Positions 35,883 through 46,412 are shown, numbered from the stretch's first letter. The stretch: 64,000 bases of DNA from Campylobacter massiliensis (GCF_014253065.1 NZ_JACLZK010000002.1:186001-250000), one strand, 5' to 3'. Notes: generated from the letters alone by a model not told the origin. Translations and numbers: made by a program.

Positions 35883-36395
35883 TTATTGGTTTATGACATC
35901 ATAATACGACGGTATCACCGGCGTCAGCAAATCATCGCTTATCTTAAAATCCTTTTTCGTATTGCTTAACGTGATTTTGATCTTGTTGCCGAGCTTATCC
36001 TCGTAGTCGATCCTTGTCGGGATGTAGTTTTTGACGGTGATTAGATACTCCACGCCGTCGTATTTGGCCTTATAAAGCGTATCTGTGATCTTAACCGCGT
36101 TTCTAACGACGTCGATCAAATTCGGCGCCTTTTCAAATTTTGAGATGATCGCTTGCTCTAGCGCATCCTCGATCACGACGACACGATTTTTATCAAAGTA
36201 GATTTTTTTAGGCGTCGGACGCTCGTAGATCCAGTAGGCACGGTTGTTACTTTTTGCGTAAAATTTACCGAAATAATCGACCGTTTCGTTCTCGCTAGTG
36301 ATGGTTTGCACGAAGTCGCTTTGAAGCGTGACGAAATTTAACGTAACTGCGAAAGCCGAGGCGCAAAAGAGCAAAAATGCTAAAATTTTTTTCAT
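35883..36395 (-). CDS. lolA: Outer-membrane lipoprotein carrier protein LolA
   Basis: The 170-residue protein has a signal peptide (FLLFCASAFA) and the LolA beta-fold pattern: LQSDFVQTITSENETVDYFGKFYAK, AYWIYERPTPKKIYFDKNRVVVI, and late DYEDKLGNKIKITLS. LolA ferries lipoproteins across the periplasm from the LolCDE-type complex. It is divergent from secA, as in C. jejuni (Cj0943 and Cj0942c), and the LolC/E-type permease lies beyond secA. Confidence 0.92.
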   Translation of the reverse strand: MKKILAFLLFCASAFAVTLNFVTLQSDFVQTITSENETVDYFGKFYAKSNNRAYWIYERPTPKKIYFDKNRVVVIEDALEQAIISKFEKAPNLIDVVRNAVKITDTLYKAKYDGVEYLITVKNYIPTRIDYEDKLGNKIKITLSNTKKDFKISDDLLTPVIPSYYDVINQ

Positions 36396-36484
36396 ATATT
36401 TTCCTTTATCGGGCGAAATTCTAGCTAAGTTTAAATAATAAAATGTTAAAATCCAAGCTTTAACAAAATTTAAAAAGGCTAAAA

Positions 36485-39070
36485 ATGATAACGGCGTTTA
36501 TGCAGAAGGTATTCGGCACGAAAAACGACAGGGAAGTAAAAAAATATTTCAAACGAGTCGCCTACATAAACTCGCTCGAGAGCAAGTATCAAGCGATGAG
36601 CGACGATGAACTGAAGGCTAAATTTAACGAATTTAAAGCGCAGGTGCAAAACGGCGAAAAGAGCCAGGACGAGCTGCTGGACGACGTGTTCGCCATCGTG
36701 CGCGAGGTCGGTAAAAGGACGCTAAATATGCGCCATTTCGACGTTCAGCTAATCGGCGGCATGGTACTAAACGACGGCAAGATCGCCGAGATGAAAACGG
36801 GCGAAGGTAAAACCCTCGTAGCAAGCCTACCCGTCGTGCTAAACGCGATGAGCGGCAAGGGCGTGCACGTCGTGACCGTAAACGACTACCTCGCCAAACG
36901 CGACGCGACGCAAATGGGCGAAATTTATAAATTTCTAGGCCTTAGCGTCGGCGTGATACTAGGCGGCGAATACGACGACTCGGCGCGCAAGGCCGCATAC
37001 GACAGCGATATCACGTACGGTACGAATAACGAATTCGGCTTTGACTACCTACGCGACAATATGAAAATGGATTTCAAAGACAAGGTGCAAAGAGAGCATA
37101 ACTTCGTCATCGTGGACGAGGTCGATAGTATCCTCATCGACGAGGCTAGAACGCCGCTCATCATCTCTGGTCCTACAAACCGCACGCTAGACGGCTACAT
37201 CAAAGCAAACGAGGTCGCGCGCCAGATGAAGCGCGGCGAACCGCCTGCGACTCCGCAAGAAAAGGCCACGGGCGACTTTACCGTCGATGAGAAAAACCGC
37301 ACGATAGCTATCACCGAAGAAGGCATCTCAAAGGCCGAAAAGCTCTTTGGCGTGGCAAATCTCTACGACATGGAAAACGCGATTTTGAGTCACCACCTAG
37401 ACCAAGCTCTAAAAGCGCACAATCTCTTTGAAAAAGACGTTCACTACGTCGTTCGCGAAGGCCAAGTCGTCATCGTCGACGAATTTACGGGGCGTCTTAG
37501 CGAAGGACGAAGATTTAGCGAGGGTTTGCACCAAGCGCTCGAGGCTAAAGAGGGCGTAAAGATCCAAGAGGAGAGCCAAACTCTAGCCGATATTACATTT
37601 CAAAACTACTTTAGGCTTTACAAAAAACTATCGGGCATGACGGGTACGGCGCAGACGGAGGCGACCGAGTTTTCGCAAATTTACAAGCTTGACGTCGTTT
37701 CGATCCCGACAAACGTGCCGGTAATCAGAAAAGACAACAACGATCTCATCTATAAAACGGAAAACGAGAAATTTAAAGCCGTGATCGACGAGATCAAAAA
37801 GGCTCACGACCGCGGTCAGCCTGTACTCGTGGGTACCGCCTCGATCGAAAAGAGCGAAAAGTTGCATAGCTTACTCGTAAAAGAAAAGATCCCGCACTCC
37901 GTGCTAAACGCTAAAAATCACGAAAAAGAGGCCGAGATCATCGCTCAAGCCGGCGCTCGTGGCGCGGTTACGATCGCGACGAATATGGCCGGACGCGGCG
38001 TAGATATCCGCATCGACGACGAGGTGCGAAACCTAGGCGGTCTATACATCATCGGTACCGAAAGGCACGAAAGCCGCCGTATCGACAACCAGCTGCGAGG
38101 CCGCTCGGGACGTCAGGGCGATCCGGGGGTGAGCCGCTTTTATCTAAGCCTTGAGGATAATCTACTTCGAATATTCGGTAGTGACCGCATAAAGGCGATA
38201 ATGACGCGCCTTGGTATCGAAGAGGGCGAAAGCATCGACTCTAAAATGGTCACTAGAGCCGTCGAAAATGCGCAAAAAAAGGTCGAGAGCCTGCACTTTG
38301 AAGCGCGAAAGCACATCCTTGAGTACGACGACGTCGCAAACGAGCAGCGAAAAACCGTATATAAATTTAGAAACGAGCTACTTGATCCGAATTTTGAAGT
38401 CGGCGAAAAGATCAAACAAAATCGCGCCGAGTTTGTCGAGCACTTGCTAGCCCAGGCTGAAATTTACGCAGGCGAGCCAAAGAGCGAGTATAACCTCGAA
38501 AAACTAGGCTCCGTGATAATCTCAAACGGCGCGCTAATGCAGCCTGACGAGCTAAAAGATCTCGACTACGCCGAGCTTGCCGAGAAGATAACGGCTAAAT
38601 TTGAGGCTGACTATGAAGAAAAAATGGGCGTAATAGGCGAGGGTCAGCGCAAATACCTAGAAAAGGTGCTTTGCCTACAAGTGCTAGATACTGCTTGGCG
38701 CGAGCATCTATATCAGATGGATATCCTAAAAACCGGCATCGGACTGCGCGGCTACAACCAAAAAGATCCGCTCACCGAGTATAAAAAAGAGAGCTTTAAT
38801 CTCTTTATGGAGCTCGTTAGCCGCATCAAATTTGAAAGCATCAAGCTGCTAACGGCCGTGCGCCTAAGCTTCTCCGAGCCTGCCGAGTCTACGCCGCAAG
38901 AAGCGCAAGACAGCGAAGCCGCCAGCGCGTCCGAGAGTGAAGAAAAGCCCGGCAAAAAAGTATCTAGAAACGACCCGTGCCCGTGCGGAAGCGGTAAAAA
39001 GTACAAAGACTGCCACGGCAAGAGCGGCCCTAAAAAAGGAGCTTTTGCGGAGGATTGGGATAAAATTTAG
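36485..39070 (+). CDS. secA: Preprotein translocase ATPase SecA
   Basis: SecA drives export through SecYEG. The DEAD motor is clear, with Walker [12 protein letters not shown], Walker [19 protein letters not shown] and NMAGRGVDI in the second nucleotide-binding domain. The preprotein-binding, scaffold and wing regions follow in order. The C-terminal zinc motif [14 protein letters not shown] is complete, after a Ser/Glu-rich linker. Length is 861 residues, normal. AAAAGG lies before the ATG. Confidence 0.98.
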   Translation: MITAFMQKVFGTKNDREVKKYFKRVAYINSLESKYQAMSDDELKAKFNEFKAQVQNGEKSQDELLDDVFAIVREVGKRTLNMRHFDVQLIGGMVLNDGKIAEMKTGEGKTLVASLPVVLNAMSGKGVHVVTVNDYLAKRDATQMGEIYKFLGLSVGVILGGEYDDSARKAAYDSDITYGTNNEFGFDYLRDNMKMDFKDKVQREHNFVIVDEVDSILIDEARTPLIISGPTNRTLDGYIKANEVARQMKRGEPPATPQEKATGDFTVDEKNRTIAITEEGISKAEKLFGVANLYDMENAILSHHLDQALKAHNLFEKDVHYVVREGQVVIVDEFTGRLSEGRRFSEGLHQALEAKEGVKIQEESQTLADITFQNYFRLYKKLSGMTGTAQTEATEFSQIYKLDVVSIPTNVPVIRKDNNDLIYKTENEKFKAVIDEIKKAHDRGQPVLVGTASIEKSEKLHSLLVKEKIPHSVLNAKNHEKEAEIIAQAGARGAVTIATNMAGRGVDIRIDDEVRNLGGLYIIGTERHESRRIDNQLRGRSGRQGDPGVSRFYLSLEDNLLRIFGSDRIKAIMTRLGIEEGESIDSKMVTRAVENAQKKVESLHFEARKHILEYDDVANEQRKTVYKFRNELLDPNFEVGEKIKQNRAEFVEHLLAQAEIYAGEPKSEYNLEKLGSVIISNGALMQPDELKDLDYAELAEKITAKFEADYEEKMGVIGEGQRKYLEKVLCLQVLDTAWREHLYQMDILKTGIGLRGYNQKDPLTEYKKESFNLFMELVSRIKFESIKLLTAVRLSFSEPAESTPQEAQDSEAASASESEEKPGKKVSRNDPCPCGSGKKYKDCHGKSGPKKGAFAEDWDKI

Positions 39071-39180
39071 CTTTGGCGTTTTGGCGGCGGCTTGCTAAAT
39101 TTAGCATTTAAATTCGTCGCCGTTTTTATAGCGGCGCGAAGTCGTAAATTTAATGCGCCTAGCCTTTGCAAGCGGTTTTA

Positions 39181-39198
39181 AAATTTGACGTCAAATTT
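39181..39198. repeat. 18-base perfect palindrome of AAATTTGAC words
   Basis: AAATTTGACGTCAAATTT lies in the gap after secA. It consists of two head-to-head AAATTTGAC words with no spacer, the purest example of the arrangement seen in other intergenic hairpins of this window. Confidence 0.8.
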
Positions 39199-39314
39199 GC
39201 ACGGATATTCAAATTTGAATTTTAGCTCGCGCTCGGCGCAAATTTAAAATAAGACCAAGCGACGCAAAAATAGCGAGCAAGCCAAAGCCCAAATTTAAAA
39301 CAACGGAAAAACAA

Positions 39315-40511
39315 ATGAGCCTAACCAAATATCTACTTTTCAAATATCTACGGTTTGACAAAACCCAGCCGTTTATTATGCTTTCGGCGCTGCTAGCGTT
39401 TCTAGGTGTGGGCGTCGGGCTCATGGTGCTCATCGTTGCGATGGCGATCATGAACGGCTTTGACAAGGAGTTTGAGCGCAAACTTTTTACTATGAACTAC
39501 CCGATCACGATCCTCTCCGCTATCCGCGGCAACATCGACGAGAGCGACGTTAGCGAGCTAAAACAGAAGTTTCCAAACCTCAAATTTAGCCCGTATATCA
39601 TGAGTCAAGTTATCATAAAGGGGGCAAACAGCTTCGAGGGCGGATTGCTTTTTGGCGTAAATTCGCCCGACGAAAAGCAGATAAACTCGGTCGTGGCAGC
39701 CGGTCTTGGTGACCGCGAGCTAGACGGATACGGCCTGCTCGTCGGACAAGGCGTCAAAAATGAGATGATGATAAACGAAAACGACAAACTCACGCTCATT
39801 TTTACCAAAAACGACCCGAGCGGCTTCGCGCTGACGCCCAAAATGAAGCGCTTTGACGTCGTGAGCTCGTTTAGCTCGGGGCTAGTGGCCTACGATAAAA
39901 GTTATCTATACACGAGCGTCGAGGCGCTGCGCAAGATACTTGAGTACGACGAGGGTAAATTTGACGGCATACACGTGTTTTCAAACGATCCGTTCGCCGA
40001 TATCGAAAAGATCTCGCGCGAGCTACGTCTAGGGCAAAAAGCTATCGGCTGGTGGCAGCAAAACGGCAACTTTTTCTCCGCCTTGGCGCTCGAAAAGCGC
40101 GCGCTTTTCATCGTTTTGATGCTCATCATCCTAGTCGCCTCGCTAAATATCGTAAGCTCGCTACTTATGACCGTCATGAACCGCCGCCAAGAGATCGCGC
40201 TACTACTCTCGCTGGGCGCTAGCAAGGCCGAGATAAAAAAGAGCTTTTTTGCTCTCGGCGCTACGATAGGCGGGGGCGGGATAGTGTTTGGGCTCGTGCT
40301 CGGGCTCTTTGGAGTGTGGTTGCTCGGCAGCTTTGATATCGTAAATTTGCCGGCCGACGTCTACGGCAGCGCAAAGCTTCCTATGGAGCTATCCTTGCTA
40401 GATCTTGCTATGATCTTAGTCGGAGCTATCGTCATCGTGGCGTTTTCGTCGTTTTATCCGGCCAAAAAAGCCGCTCAGATAAACGTGCTTGAAACGCTCA
40501 GGAATGAGTAA
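39315..40511 (+). CDS. LolC/LolE-type lipoprotein-release ABC permease
   Basis: The 398-residue protein has the MacB/FtsX-family layout: an N-terminal membrane segment (FLGVGVGLMVLIVAMAIM) followed by NGFDKEFERKL, a large periplasmic domain to about residue 255, and three C-terminal membrane segments ending in FYPAKKAAQINVLETLRNE, the classic end of LolC/LolE. It extracts lipoproteins from the inner membrane for LolA, together with an ATPase not in this window. C. jejuni has the same gene next to secA (Cj0941c). Confidence 0.9.
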   Translation: MSLTKYLLFKYLRFDKTQPFIMLSALLAFLGVGVGLMVLIVAMAIMNGFDKEFERKLFTMNYPITILSAIRGNIDESDVSELKQKFPNLKFSPYIMSQVIIKGANSFEGGLLFGVNSPDEKQINSVVAAGLGDRELDGYGLLVGQGVKNEMMINENDKLTLIFTKNDPSGFALTPKMKRFDVVSSFSSGLVAYDKSYLYTSVEALRKILEYDEGKFDGIHVFSNDPFADIEKISRELRLGQKAIGWWQQNGNFFSALALEKRALFIVLMLIILVASLNIVSSLLMTVMNRRQEIALLLSLGASKAEIKKSFFALGATIGGGGIVFGLVLGLFGVWLLGSFDIVNLPADVYGSAKLPMELSLLDLAMILVGAIVIVAFSSFYPAKKAAQINVLETLRNE

Positions 40512-41099
40512 AATCGGATTTTAGCGAAACGCTTATATGCTAAATTTGCCGTTTGGATTGCGTTTGACTCTTATGTATTTTTGATTTTTACTTAAAGCGG
40601 GCAATTTTTTTTGCATATAAACGCGCCGCTTTAAGTTTATTTTCTTTCTAATTTTCCACAATTTCTCTTTATTGATTTTATTCTCGTAAGCGTAAATTTC
40701 TTAAATTTAACGCCTCCGTCAGCACTAGATTCGCCCGCCAAACCCGAAATTTTATATCGTACAAAGCATCTGAAAGCAAGCCGCGCTTGTAGATTTATTT
40801 GTATTTTGTCCTGCTGTGACGGCTGTTAAATTTGCTCACGACATTGAGGCGGCTACGCTTGCGGTCGGCACTTGTGCTAAATTTATGCTCCTATTTTTAC
40901 AAGTTTTTTCATATCTATACGGTTTGACGACTATTATGTGTCGTACGCCGTCATGCACTCATTTAAGAGTGCGACAAGCTGGCGTTTGCGCTTTGCAGAC
41001 AAGCGCCACGACTTGCTCTTTAGCTAAATTTTAATGCCGTTTTGAAATGAATTATATTAAGGTATAATGCCTAAAATTTAATTCAAATTTGGCAGAAAA
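40512..41099. other. Non-coding gap after the permease gene
   Basis: The first part contains a long hairpin (see 40591-40635). Further on, GCACTC (40955-40960) pairs with GAGTGC (40967-40972), followed by GACAAGC, which recalls the ends of the MITE-like elements but is too short to claim a copy. No gene is supported. Confidence 0.5.
40591..40635 (+). terminator. Hairpin after the permease gene
   Basis: CTTAAAGCGG at 40591-40600 pairs perfectly with CCGCTTTAAG at 40626-40635 over a 25-base loop and is followed by TTTATTTTCTTTCT. It is a plausible terminator of the secA-permease region, although 80 bases from the stop. Confidence 0.6.
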
Positions 41100-41829
41100 A
41101 TGACGAATTTCGAGTACACTAGTCGCATTGCCGAGGCGGCGGGACTGGATATTGATTTAGATTGCGATGAGATCGATTTGTAGGATAAGCTTTACGGGCT
41201 TTTTCAGTGTTTTATGCCTGACGGCGTGGGTGCGCGGGCGGTGTTTGCGCCGCTGCAAAACTGCTCCGAGCTGCAAGCATCCATAATGCCGATCTATGCA
41301 GGCACGGTACAGCAGACGCGGGAGGTGTTTGATTAGGGTGCGGTGCCCTGGTGCTTTTGCCTGCCCGAGACGGCTAATTTTGATGATGAAAGGCTCAAGA
41401 GTCTAGCCTTAGCGTACGTTCGAAATTTAAAATTTTTGCCGAGTTTCTCGGCGATGACGAGCTTTTAAGGATGCTTGGCGAAATCAAATCCGCTCGCATG
41501 CAGGAAAGTTTTGATTTTAGAGGGAATGAGCACGAGCTTACAGACGCCGTATACGAGGCGAGTGGATGATAGATTCACCGAAACTCGATGCGAAGCTATC
41601 GGTGCTCGGCGAGGCGTACTACTTGGTTGGTTGCGACCATCTGCTACCTGCGTATTTGCAGTATCCAAACTATGCGCAAAAGCCGCGGGAGGACTTTTTA
41701 AAGCTCCATTTTAAGCTGTATCTAGCCGGACGGCAGGTTGCGTTTGAGCGCGGCAAGGTCGCGGTTTTCACGCGCAAAATTTACGCAGGCAAAGGAGCTA
41801 AATGCAAACGGACGCTTTTAGGCGGCTAA
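41100..41829 (+). pseudogene. Decayed gene of unknown function
   Basis: From the ATG at 41100 a protein-like frame runs on (MTNFEYTSRIAEAAGLDID and so on) but is broken by TAG at 41181 and TAG at 41334. Near 41440 the protein-like sequence moves to another frame (EFLGDDELLRMLGEIKSAR), and near 41565 to a third (LDAKLSVLGEAYYLVG) that runs to the stop at 41829. At least two nonsense changes and two frameshifts therefore separate it from an intact gene of about 240 residues. I do not recognise the family. The original start and exact shift points are uncertain. It overlaps the next, also broken, gene by 28 bases. Confidence 0.7.
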
Positions 41830-42481
41830 AATTTGAGCTTTGCGAGTACTTAAGGCTCTACGATACAGGGCTAAAAAAGCGGGCAAACGAGTATCTAAAG
41901 GGCGCCGTATGTAAATTTAAAAGCGAGTTTAGCGAGGCGGAGCGGGACTACGCGCTGGGTGAACTCTGCTGCGAAATTTTAGACGAAAGCAAAAGCGAGC
42001 TAAAAAATATAAAAAACCGCGGCAACGGCGAGCTACCGTTTCGGCTTGGCGAGCTAGTCGGCGAGTATCTAAAAAATCGCTGCATTGCAGGCCAAATGCC
42101 GCATCTGCGCTGGGCGTATCGGATCTGCGCGCATGGATTAGGAGAGCTTGATAAGAATGATCTTTTGCGCCGCGCATACCGTCATGAGCGCTGCGACGCG
42201 CGAACCGTGGAGCTGTACTTTTGCATGCTACTTGATACGCTGGATTGGGGCGCGCACCGCTTTGTCTGATAGAGAGCGCACGCTATGAGCGGCTAATCCG
42301 CGAAGCTCGCAACGTAAGAGAAAAGCACGAGATAAGCGCGCGGCTAAATTTGGAATTTGAATACTTAGTAAAGCTTTACGAGTGCTATTTTGAGTTTAAA
42401 TCTCGCGGCGGCGAGGTCGATTTTTATGCGCTGTGCGAAAAGGCGGGGCTAAATTTCGCCCGTAAAGTCTTTTTATTATGA
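41802..42481 (+). pseudogene. Frameshifted gene of unknown function
   Basis: The first part (41802-42269, 155 residues) is helical and charged, and ends abruptly in LDTLDWGAHRFV. The second part lies in another frame from about 42245 to 42481 and continues in the same style (IESARYERLIREARNVREKHE, YLVKLYECYFEFKSRGGEVDF). Joining them near 42262 by a one-base change restores one protein of about 225 residues. The upstream neighbour is also decayed, so a true frameshift is more likely than two genes. The family is unknown to me; both may be remnants of one accessory operon. Confidence 0.6.
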
Positions 42482-42672
42482 GTAGCGAGGAGCGCTAAAT
42501 TTAACCATATGCAAATTTAAAACAAGCGACAAATTTACGGCTCAAAATTTGGCGTTTAGTCAGTCGCAACGATATGCCGAATTTTAAAATTTAAGTAAAA
42601 AGCGATTTGCTTCAAATTTCAGCTCAAATTTACTCGCACATCGCAAATTTTATAAAACGCTCAAATTTACTT

Positions 42673-43911
42673 TTACGCCACGATATTTTGCAGGTTTTCA
42701 AAGCTAAATACGTTTAGCCCGTTTTTGTATTCGTAGCTTAGAGTTAGCCTATGGGCTTTGATTATGTTTTCTACGATGTAGAGCCCCAGACCGAAGCTCT
42801 TTTGCGCGCTTTCACCCTTGGTAAATGGCTCGACATAGTGGCGCAGCTCCTTTGAAAGCCGCTCGCCTTCGTTTATAAATTTTATCGACTCGCGCGTGAT
42901 AGTTATATTTACGTGCTTGTTTGGGGAGTATTTTAGCGCATTATCGATCATGTTTTTTGCGGCGATAGCTAGCAGCTTAAAGTCCGCATTTAGGTTCACG
43001 TCCTCTAGCTTGCTAATGGTGACCTGCCCGGGATCAACCATCGCGATATCCAGAGCCTCGTCGATGACGTCGTCGATACGGCAAATTTTAGTGTTATTTA
43101 GCGCGATGCTTGAGGTGACTTGCTCGACGGCGGCAAATTCATTTATGAGATTTTCGAGTTTTATAAACACCGACACGAGTCGCTCTTGGTTTTTGCTCTT
43201 TTCGATCATTTCGGCGGCGAGGCGGCCTTTGGTGATCGGGGTTTTTAGTTCGTGCATTATATTTCTTAAAAACAGCTTGCGCGACGCGTTTAAATTTTTG
43301 ATCTGACAAACCGCGTCGTAAAATGCCTCCGCAACCTCGGAAATTTCGTCATTACCGCTGCTGACGTTTTGTACTTCATCGATCTCGCCCGCGGCAAATT
43401 TAGCTATCTGGCGCTTTAGTTTTCTTAGCGGTTTTAGCTTCCTGATAACAAAAACGTAAGCGGAAAGAAGTATGATCGCGACTAACGAAAAGATAATCTT
43501 GATGATGTCGTAGCGGTATGGCTGGTAGTCGTTATCCTTTAAAAGCAGCACTTTATCCACGTGTTGGACTTTGAGGTAGTGGTGATTTTGATAGATCATG
43601 ATAGCGCTGGAGCCGATATCTGCGGATATCTCTTCAAGCACCGTAGCGTTTGCCAGGATCTCCTCTTTTTGCCGCTCGTTCGTGATCTCAGGCATCTTAA
43701 AGTCGCCCGTTTGCCGCTCGTACTCTTTTTCGTTTATGATACCGCTCATCAAAAAGAGCTGATTTCTAGCGATCGTAGAGTACTTGGCGTTTAGCTCGCG
43801 TGCGTAGTTTTGCTTGTCGTAGTCCATCAACCACAAAAACGCGAGAAATATGCTCGTAAGCGCAAGCGCAAAGATAAAAGTGATAGTGTAAAAAACCGAT
43901 GAGCGTTTCAT
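42673..43911 (-). CDS. cprS: Two-component sensor histidine kinase, CprS-like
   Basis: Membrane segments near residues 8-29 and 136-156 enclose a short periplasmic sensor domain. A HAMP-like linker follows, then the dimerisation helix with His220 in RNIMHELKTPITKG, and a catalytic domain with KNMIDNALKYSP (N-box) and FGLGLYIVENI (G2 box). It is paired with the response regulator gene 16 bases upstream. The order cprS, cprR, htrA, cbpA, hspR matches C. jejuni Cj1226c-Cj1230, where CprRS affects envelope and biofilm behaviour and is linked to htrA. Confidence 0.88.
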   Translation of the reverse strand: MKRSSVFYTITFIFALALTSIFLAFLWLMDYDKQNYARELNAKYSTIARNQLFLMSGIINEKEYERQTGDFKMPEITNERQKEEILANATVLEEISADIGSSAIMIYQNHHYLKVQHVDKVLLLKDNDYQPYRYDIIKIIFSLVAIILLSAYVFVIRKLKPLRKLKRQIAKFAAGEIDEVQNVSSGNDEISEVAEAFYDAVCQIKNLNASRKLFLRNIMHELKTPITKGRLAAEMIEKSKNQERLVSVFIKLENLINEFAAVEQVTSSIALNNTKICRIDDVIDEALDIAMVDPGQVTISKLEDVNLNADFKLLAIAAKNMIDNALKYSPNKHVNITITRESIKFINEGERLSKELRHYVEPFTKGESAQKSFGLGLYIVENIIKAHRLTLSYEYKNGLNVFSFENLQNIVA

Positions 43912-43927
43912 TTGCGGGCTTTAAAAT

Positions 43928-44620
43928 TTACTGCATTAGCTTGTAGCCGATGCCGCGGATGGCGTGGATGTATTTTGGCTCTTTCGGATCGTCGCCTAGC
44001 TTGCCTCTGATGCGCCCGATGATAACGTCGATGCTCTTGTTCGTCGAGTCCTCGCTGATGCTCGCGCAGTTGTAGATAAACTCCTCGCGAGTGATCGCGC
44101 CGCCTTCTTTTTGGAGCATGTATTTTAGGATGTCGTACTCCGCCGCGGTCAAATTTAACGGCTCGCCTTTTAGCGTGATGACGTGTTTAAAGTCGTCTAC
44201 CGCAATATCTTTCTCGCGCGCAGGCTCCTTTGCGCCGCTTAAATTTGCGCCCGCTACCGCGCTTTGGCGGCGCAGGTGGCTTTTGATACGAGCTAGCAGC
44301 TCCTGCGGGTCGTAGGGCTTTGGCAGATAGTCGTCCGCGCCGTTATCTAGGGCGTTTACTTTGTCCGTGATATCGTGGCGCGCGCTTGAGATGATGATGG
44401 GTACGTCGTGGCGCTTGCGGATCTCTTTGCATACCTCTAGGCCGTCAAGTCCCGGCAGCGTGAGATCTAAGATCACGAGGTCGAATTTCTCGACATTTAA
44501 CGTCGAAAGGCCGATATACGGCTCCTCCGCAGTCTTTACATCCATATCGCTTTTTGCTAAAAACTCGGTCAAAATTTCAGCCAGCTCTAAATCGTCTTCT
44601 ATCATCAGAATTTTTATCAT
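43928..44620 (-). CDS. cprR: OmpR-type response regulator, CprR-like
   Basis: The receiver domain has the acidic pocket (IEDD), phospho-acceptor Asp52 in VILDLTLPG, and the conserved Lys in YLPKPYD. The DNA-binding winged helix occupies residues about 130-230 (FKHVITLKGEPLNLTAAEYDIL, SIDVIIGRIRGKLGDDP). Length is 230 residues, normal for the OmpR family. It lies just upstream of its kinase and downstream of htrA on the same strand, which makes htrA a possible target, as reported for C. jejuni. Confidence 0.9.
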   Translation of the reverse strand: MIKILMIEDDLELAEILTEFLAKSDMDVKTAEEPYIGLSTLNVEKFDLVILDLTLPGLDGLEVCKEIRKRHDVPIIISSARHDITDKVNALDNGADDYLPKPYDPQELLARIKSHLRRQSAVAGANLSGAKEPAREKDIAVDDFKHVITLKGEPLNLTAAEYDILKYMLQKEGGAITREEFIYNCASISEDSTNKSIDVIIGRIRGKLGDDPKEPKYIHAIRGIGYKLMQ

Positions 44621-44733
44621 TTTATGTCCTTTGGGGGATTATAGCGAGTTTTGACTAAAATTTTAATGGCGGCTGCGGCTCGTCTTTTTGCTACGCTACG
44701 CTTACAGCTTGTAGACGGACGCTTTTTAAGCTT

Positions 44734-44761
44734 GGTTAAATTCGAAACTAGAAATTTAACC
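44734..44761. repeat. Inverted repeat between htrA and cprR
   Basis: GGTTAAATT at 44734-44742 pairs with AATTTAACC at 44753-44761 over a 10-base loop. It lies in the 250-base gap between htrA and cprR and is built from an AAATTT-type word. Function unknown. Confidence 0.55.
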
Positions 44762-44838
44762 GGTTCAAATTTAAAATAGCAAAGCGTCAAATTTGGCGAT
44801 TCAAATTTAAGATGAAATTTGGAAAAATTTAAAAAGAA

Positions 44839-44860
44839 AAGGCGCAGTTTCCCGCGCCTT
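44839..44860 (-). terminator. Intrinsic terminator of htrA
   Basis: AAGGCGC at 44839-44845 pairs with GCGCCTT at 44854-44860 over an 8-base loop. On the minus strand it follows the htrA stop by 10 bases and is followed by TTCTTTTT. It suggests htrA is not simply read through into cprR. Confidence 0.85.
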
Positions 44861-44870
44861 AAGGTAGAAA

Positions 44871-46286
44871 TTATTTTATAACAAGACCTTGGAAAAGTCC
44901 GCCGCGATTGACCCAAACGAGCGTCTTTTTGCCTTTTGCGCTTGCTAAGGCTTTGTTAAAGTCATCCATGTTTTTGATATTTTCTTCGGCGATCTGGATG
45001 ATGATGTCGCCTTTTTCAAAGCCGATTTTTTCGGCATTTGAGCCAGCCTTTACGTCGGTTACCAGGATACCGGCTGCGTCTGGAGCTAGGCGGTACTTGT
45101 ATCTTGCATTGTCGTCGATCGCCGTGACGCTAAGGCCCTCGATCGCTGTGCCGTTTTTTGCGGTAGGGGCGTTTGATTTTGCATTAGCGTTAGCTAGTTT
45201 TATCTTGGCAGTTTCGATTTTGCCGGAGCGTTCGTAGGTTAGCGTGATCTCTTTGTTTGGAGCTAGCGAGCCGATGAGATTTTTTAGGTCATTTGCGTTT
45301 TTGATCTCTTTATCGTCGATTTTGATAACGAGGTCGCCTCGTTTTAGCCCTGCGACATCGGCAGGAAGGCCGCTTTCTACGCTGCTAATGAGCGCTCCTT
45401 CTTTGTTTTTATAGATCTCTTTTTGCTCTTCATTTAGATTTGCTATCATCACGCCGATATATCCGCGCTCGATCTTGCCGTCTTCGATGAGTTTTTTGGC
45501 GATATCTTTAGTCATATTTGACGGGATGGCAAAGCCGATACCGTTGTTTCCGCCGCTGCGGCTAAGTATAGCTGAGTTTATGCCGACTAGATAGCCGCGG
45601 CTATCGACTAGTGCGCCGCCTGAGTTGCCGGGATTTATCGAGGCGTCGGTTTGGATGAAATTTTCATATTGATTAAGACCTATATTGTCTTTATTTAGGC
45701 CTGAAACTATACCTTGGGTGATACTGCCGCCCACGCCGAAAGGATTTCCGATGGCAAATACGATATCGCCTTCCATTAGTTTAGCCGAGTCGGCAAACGG
45801 TATGGCTTTTAGCTCTTTGGCGTCTATTTTTATGATGGCTAGGTCGGTTTTCGGATCGGTGCCGATGATTTTGGCTTTGTATTCTTTGTCGCTATCTAGT
45901 AGCGTGACGACGATCTCGTCGCTATCTTCTACGACATGGTTGTTCGTCACGATGTAGCCGTCGCTAGATATGACGACGCCGGAGCCTAGCGAGCTACTTT
46001 TTTGTTTTTCTTGAGGGATGTTAAACTGAAATCCGAAAAAGTCCTTGAAAAACGGATCGCTAAACATATCGTTCATATCTGCTACGTTGCTGCTAACGGT
46101 TTTTGTAGTGGAGATATTTACGACCGATTTTTTAGCGTCTGCGATAGAGCTGTTGTAGGACAGGACGACGTTTTTGTTAAATTCCGGATTTATTCTAGTA
46201 AAATCCTCTGCGGGTTCGTTAAAGTTTATGCTTGCGGCAAAGATCGCGCAAGAAGTAGCCAAAGATAATATCATTATCTTTTTCAT
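44871..46286 (-). CDS. htrA: Periplasmic serine protease/chaperone HtrA (DegP family)
   Basis: A signal peptide (LATSCAIFAAS) is followed by an S1C protease domain with catalytic His117 (VTNNHVVE), Asp148 (DPKTDLAII) and Ser222 (NPGNSGGALVD). Two PDZ domains follow, at about residues 270-360 and 390-470. HtrA degrades or refolds damaged envelope proteins; in C. jejuni and H. pylori it is also secreted and cleaves E-cadherin. Length is 471 residues, normal. It is divergent from cbpA-hspR with a shared control region. Confidence 0.96.
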   Translation of the reverse strand: MKKIMILSLATSCAIFAASINFNEPAEDFTRINPEFNKNVVLSYNSSIADAKKSVVNISTTKTVSSNVADMNDMFSDPFFKDFFGFQFNIPQEKQKSSSLGSGVVISSDGYIVTNNHVVEDSDEIVVTLLDSDKEYKAKIIGTDPKTDLAIIKIDAKELKAIPFADSAKLMEGDIVFAIGNPFGVGGSITQGIVSGLNKDNIGLNQYENFIQTDASINPGNSGGALVDSRGYLVGINSAILSRSGGNNGIGFAIPSNMTKDIAKKLIEDGKIERGYIGVMIANLNEEQKEIYKNKEGALISSVESGLPADVAGLKRGDLVIKIDDKEIKNANDLKNLIGSLAPNKEITLTYERSGKIETAKIKLANANAKSNAPTAKNGTAIEGLSVTAIDDNARYKYRLAPDAAGILVTDVKAGSNAEKIGFEKGDIIIQIAEENIKNMDDFNKALASAKGKKTLVWVNRGGLFQGLVIK

Positions 46287-46320
46287 TGCTTTTCCTTTTG
46301 ATAAATTTTTTCAAAGCGCG

Positions 46321-46326
46321 ATTATA
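46321..46326 (-). promoter_or_regulatory. Probable -10 of htrA
   Basis: On the minus strand the sequence is TATAAT, 35 bases before the htrA ATG. No strong -35 is visible, common in this genus. AAAAGGA provides the ribosome site downstream. Confidence 0.55.
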
Positions 46327-46391
46327 TGGCGTTAAGCTCAACGTAAAGTTAATTATTATTTAAATCGTTTAAAATCGTTTCGTTTACTATA

Positions 46392-46412
46392 CTTGATTGA
46401 CATACGCTAAAC
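46392..46412. promoter_or_regulatory. HAIR-like HspR operator over the cbpA -35
   Basis: The HspR operator consensus is CTTGAGT-N7-ACTCAAG. Here CTTGATT (6 of 7 match) at 46392-46398 is followed after 7 bases by GCTAAAC (4 of 7 match). It overlaps the -35 of the cbpA-hspR promoter, where repression by the HspR made from this operon would be expected. The right half is weak, so this is a candidate only. Confidence 0.45.

Noticed and set aside
40816-41034. 72-codon frame after the permease gene
   Set aside because: It overlaps inverted repeats, has no ribosome site and resembles no family.
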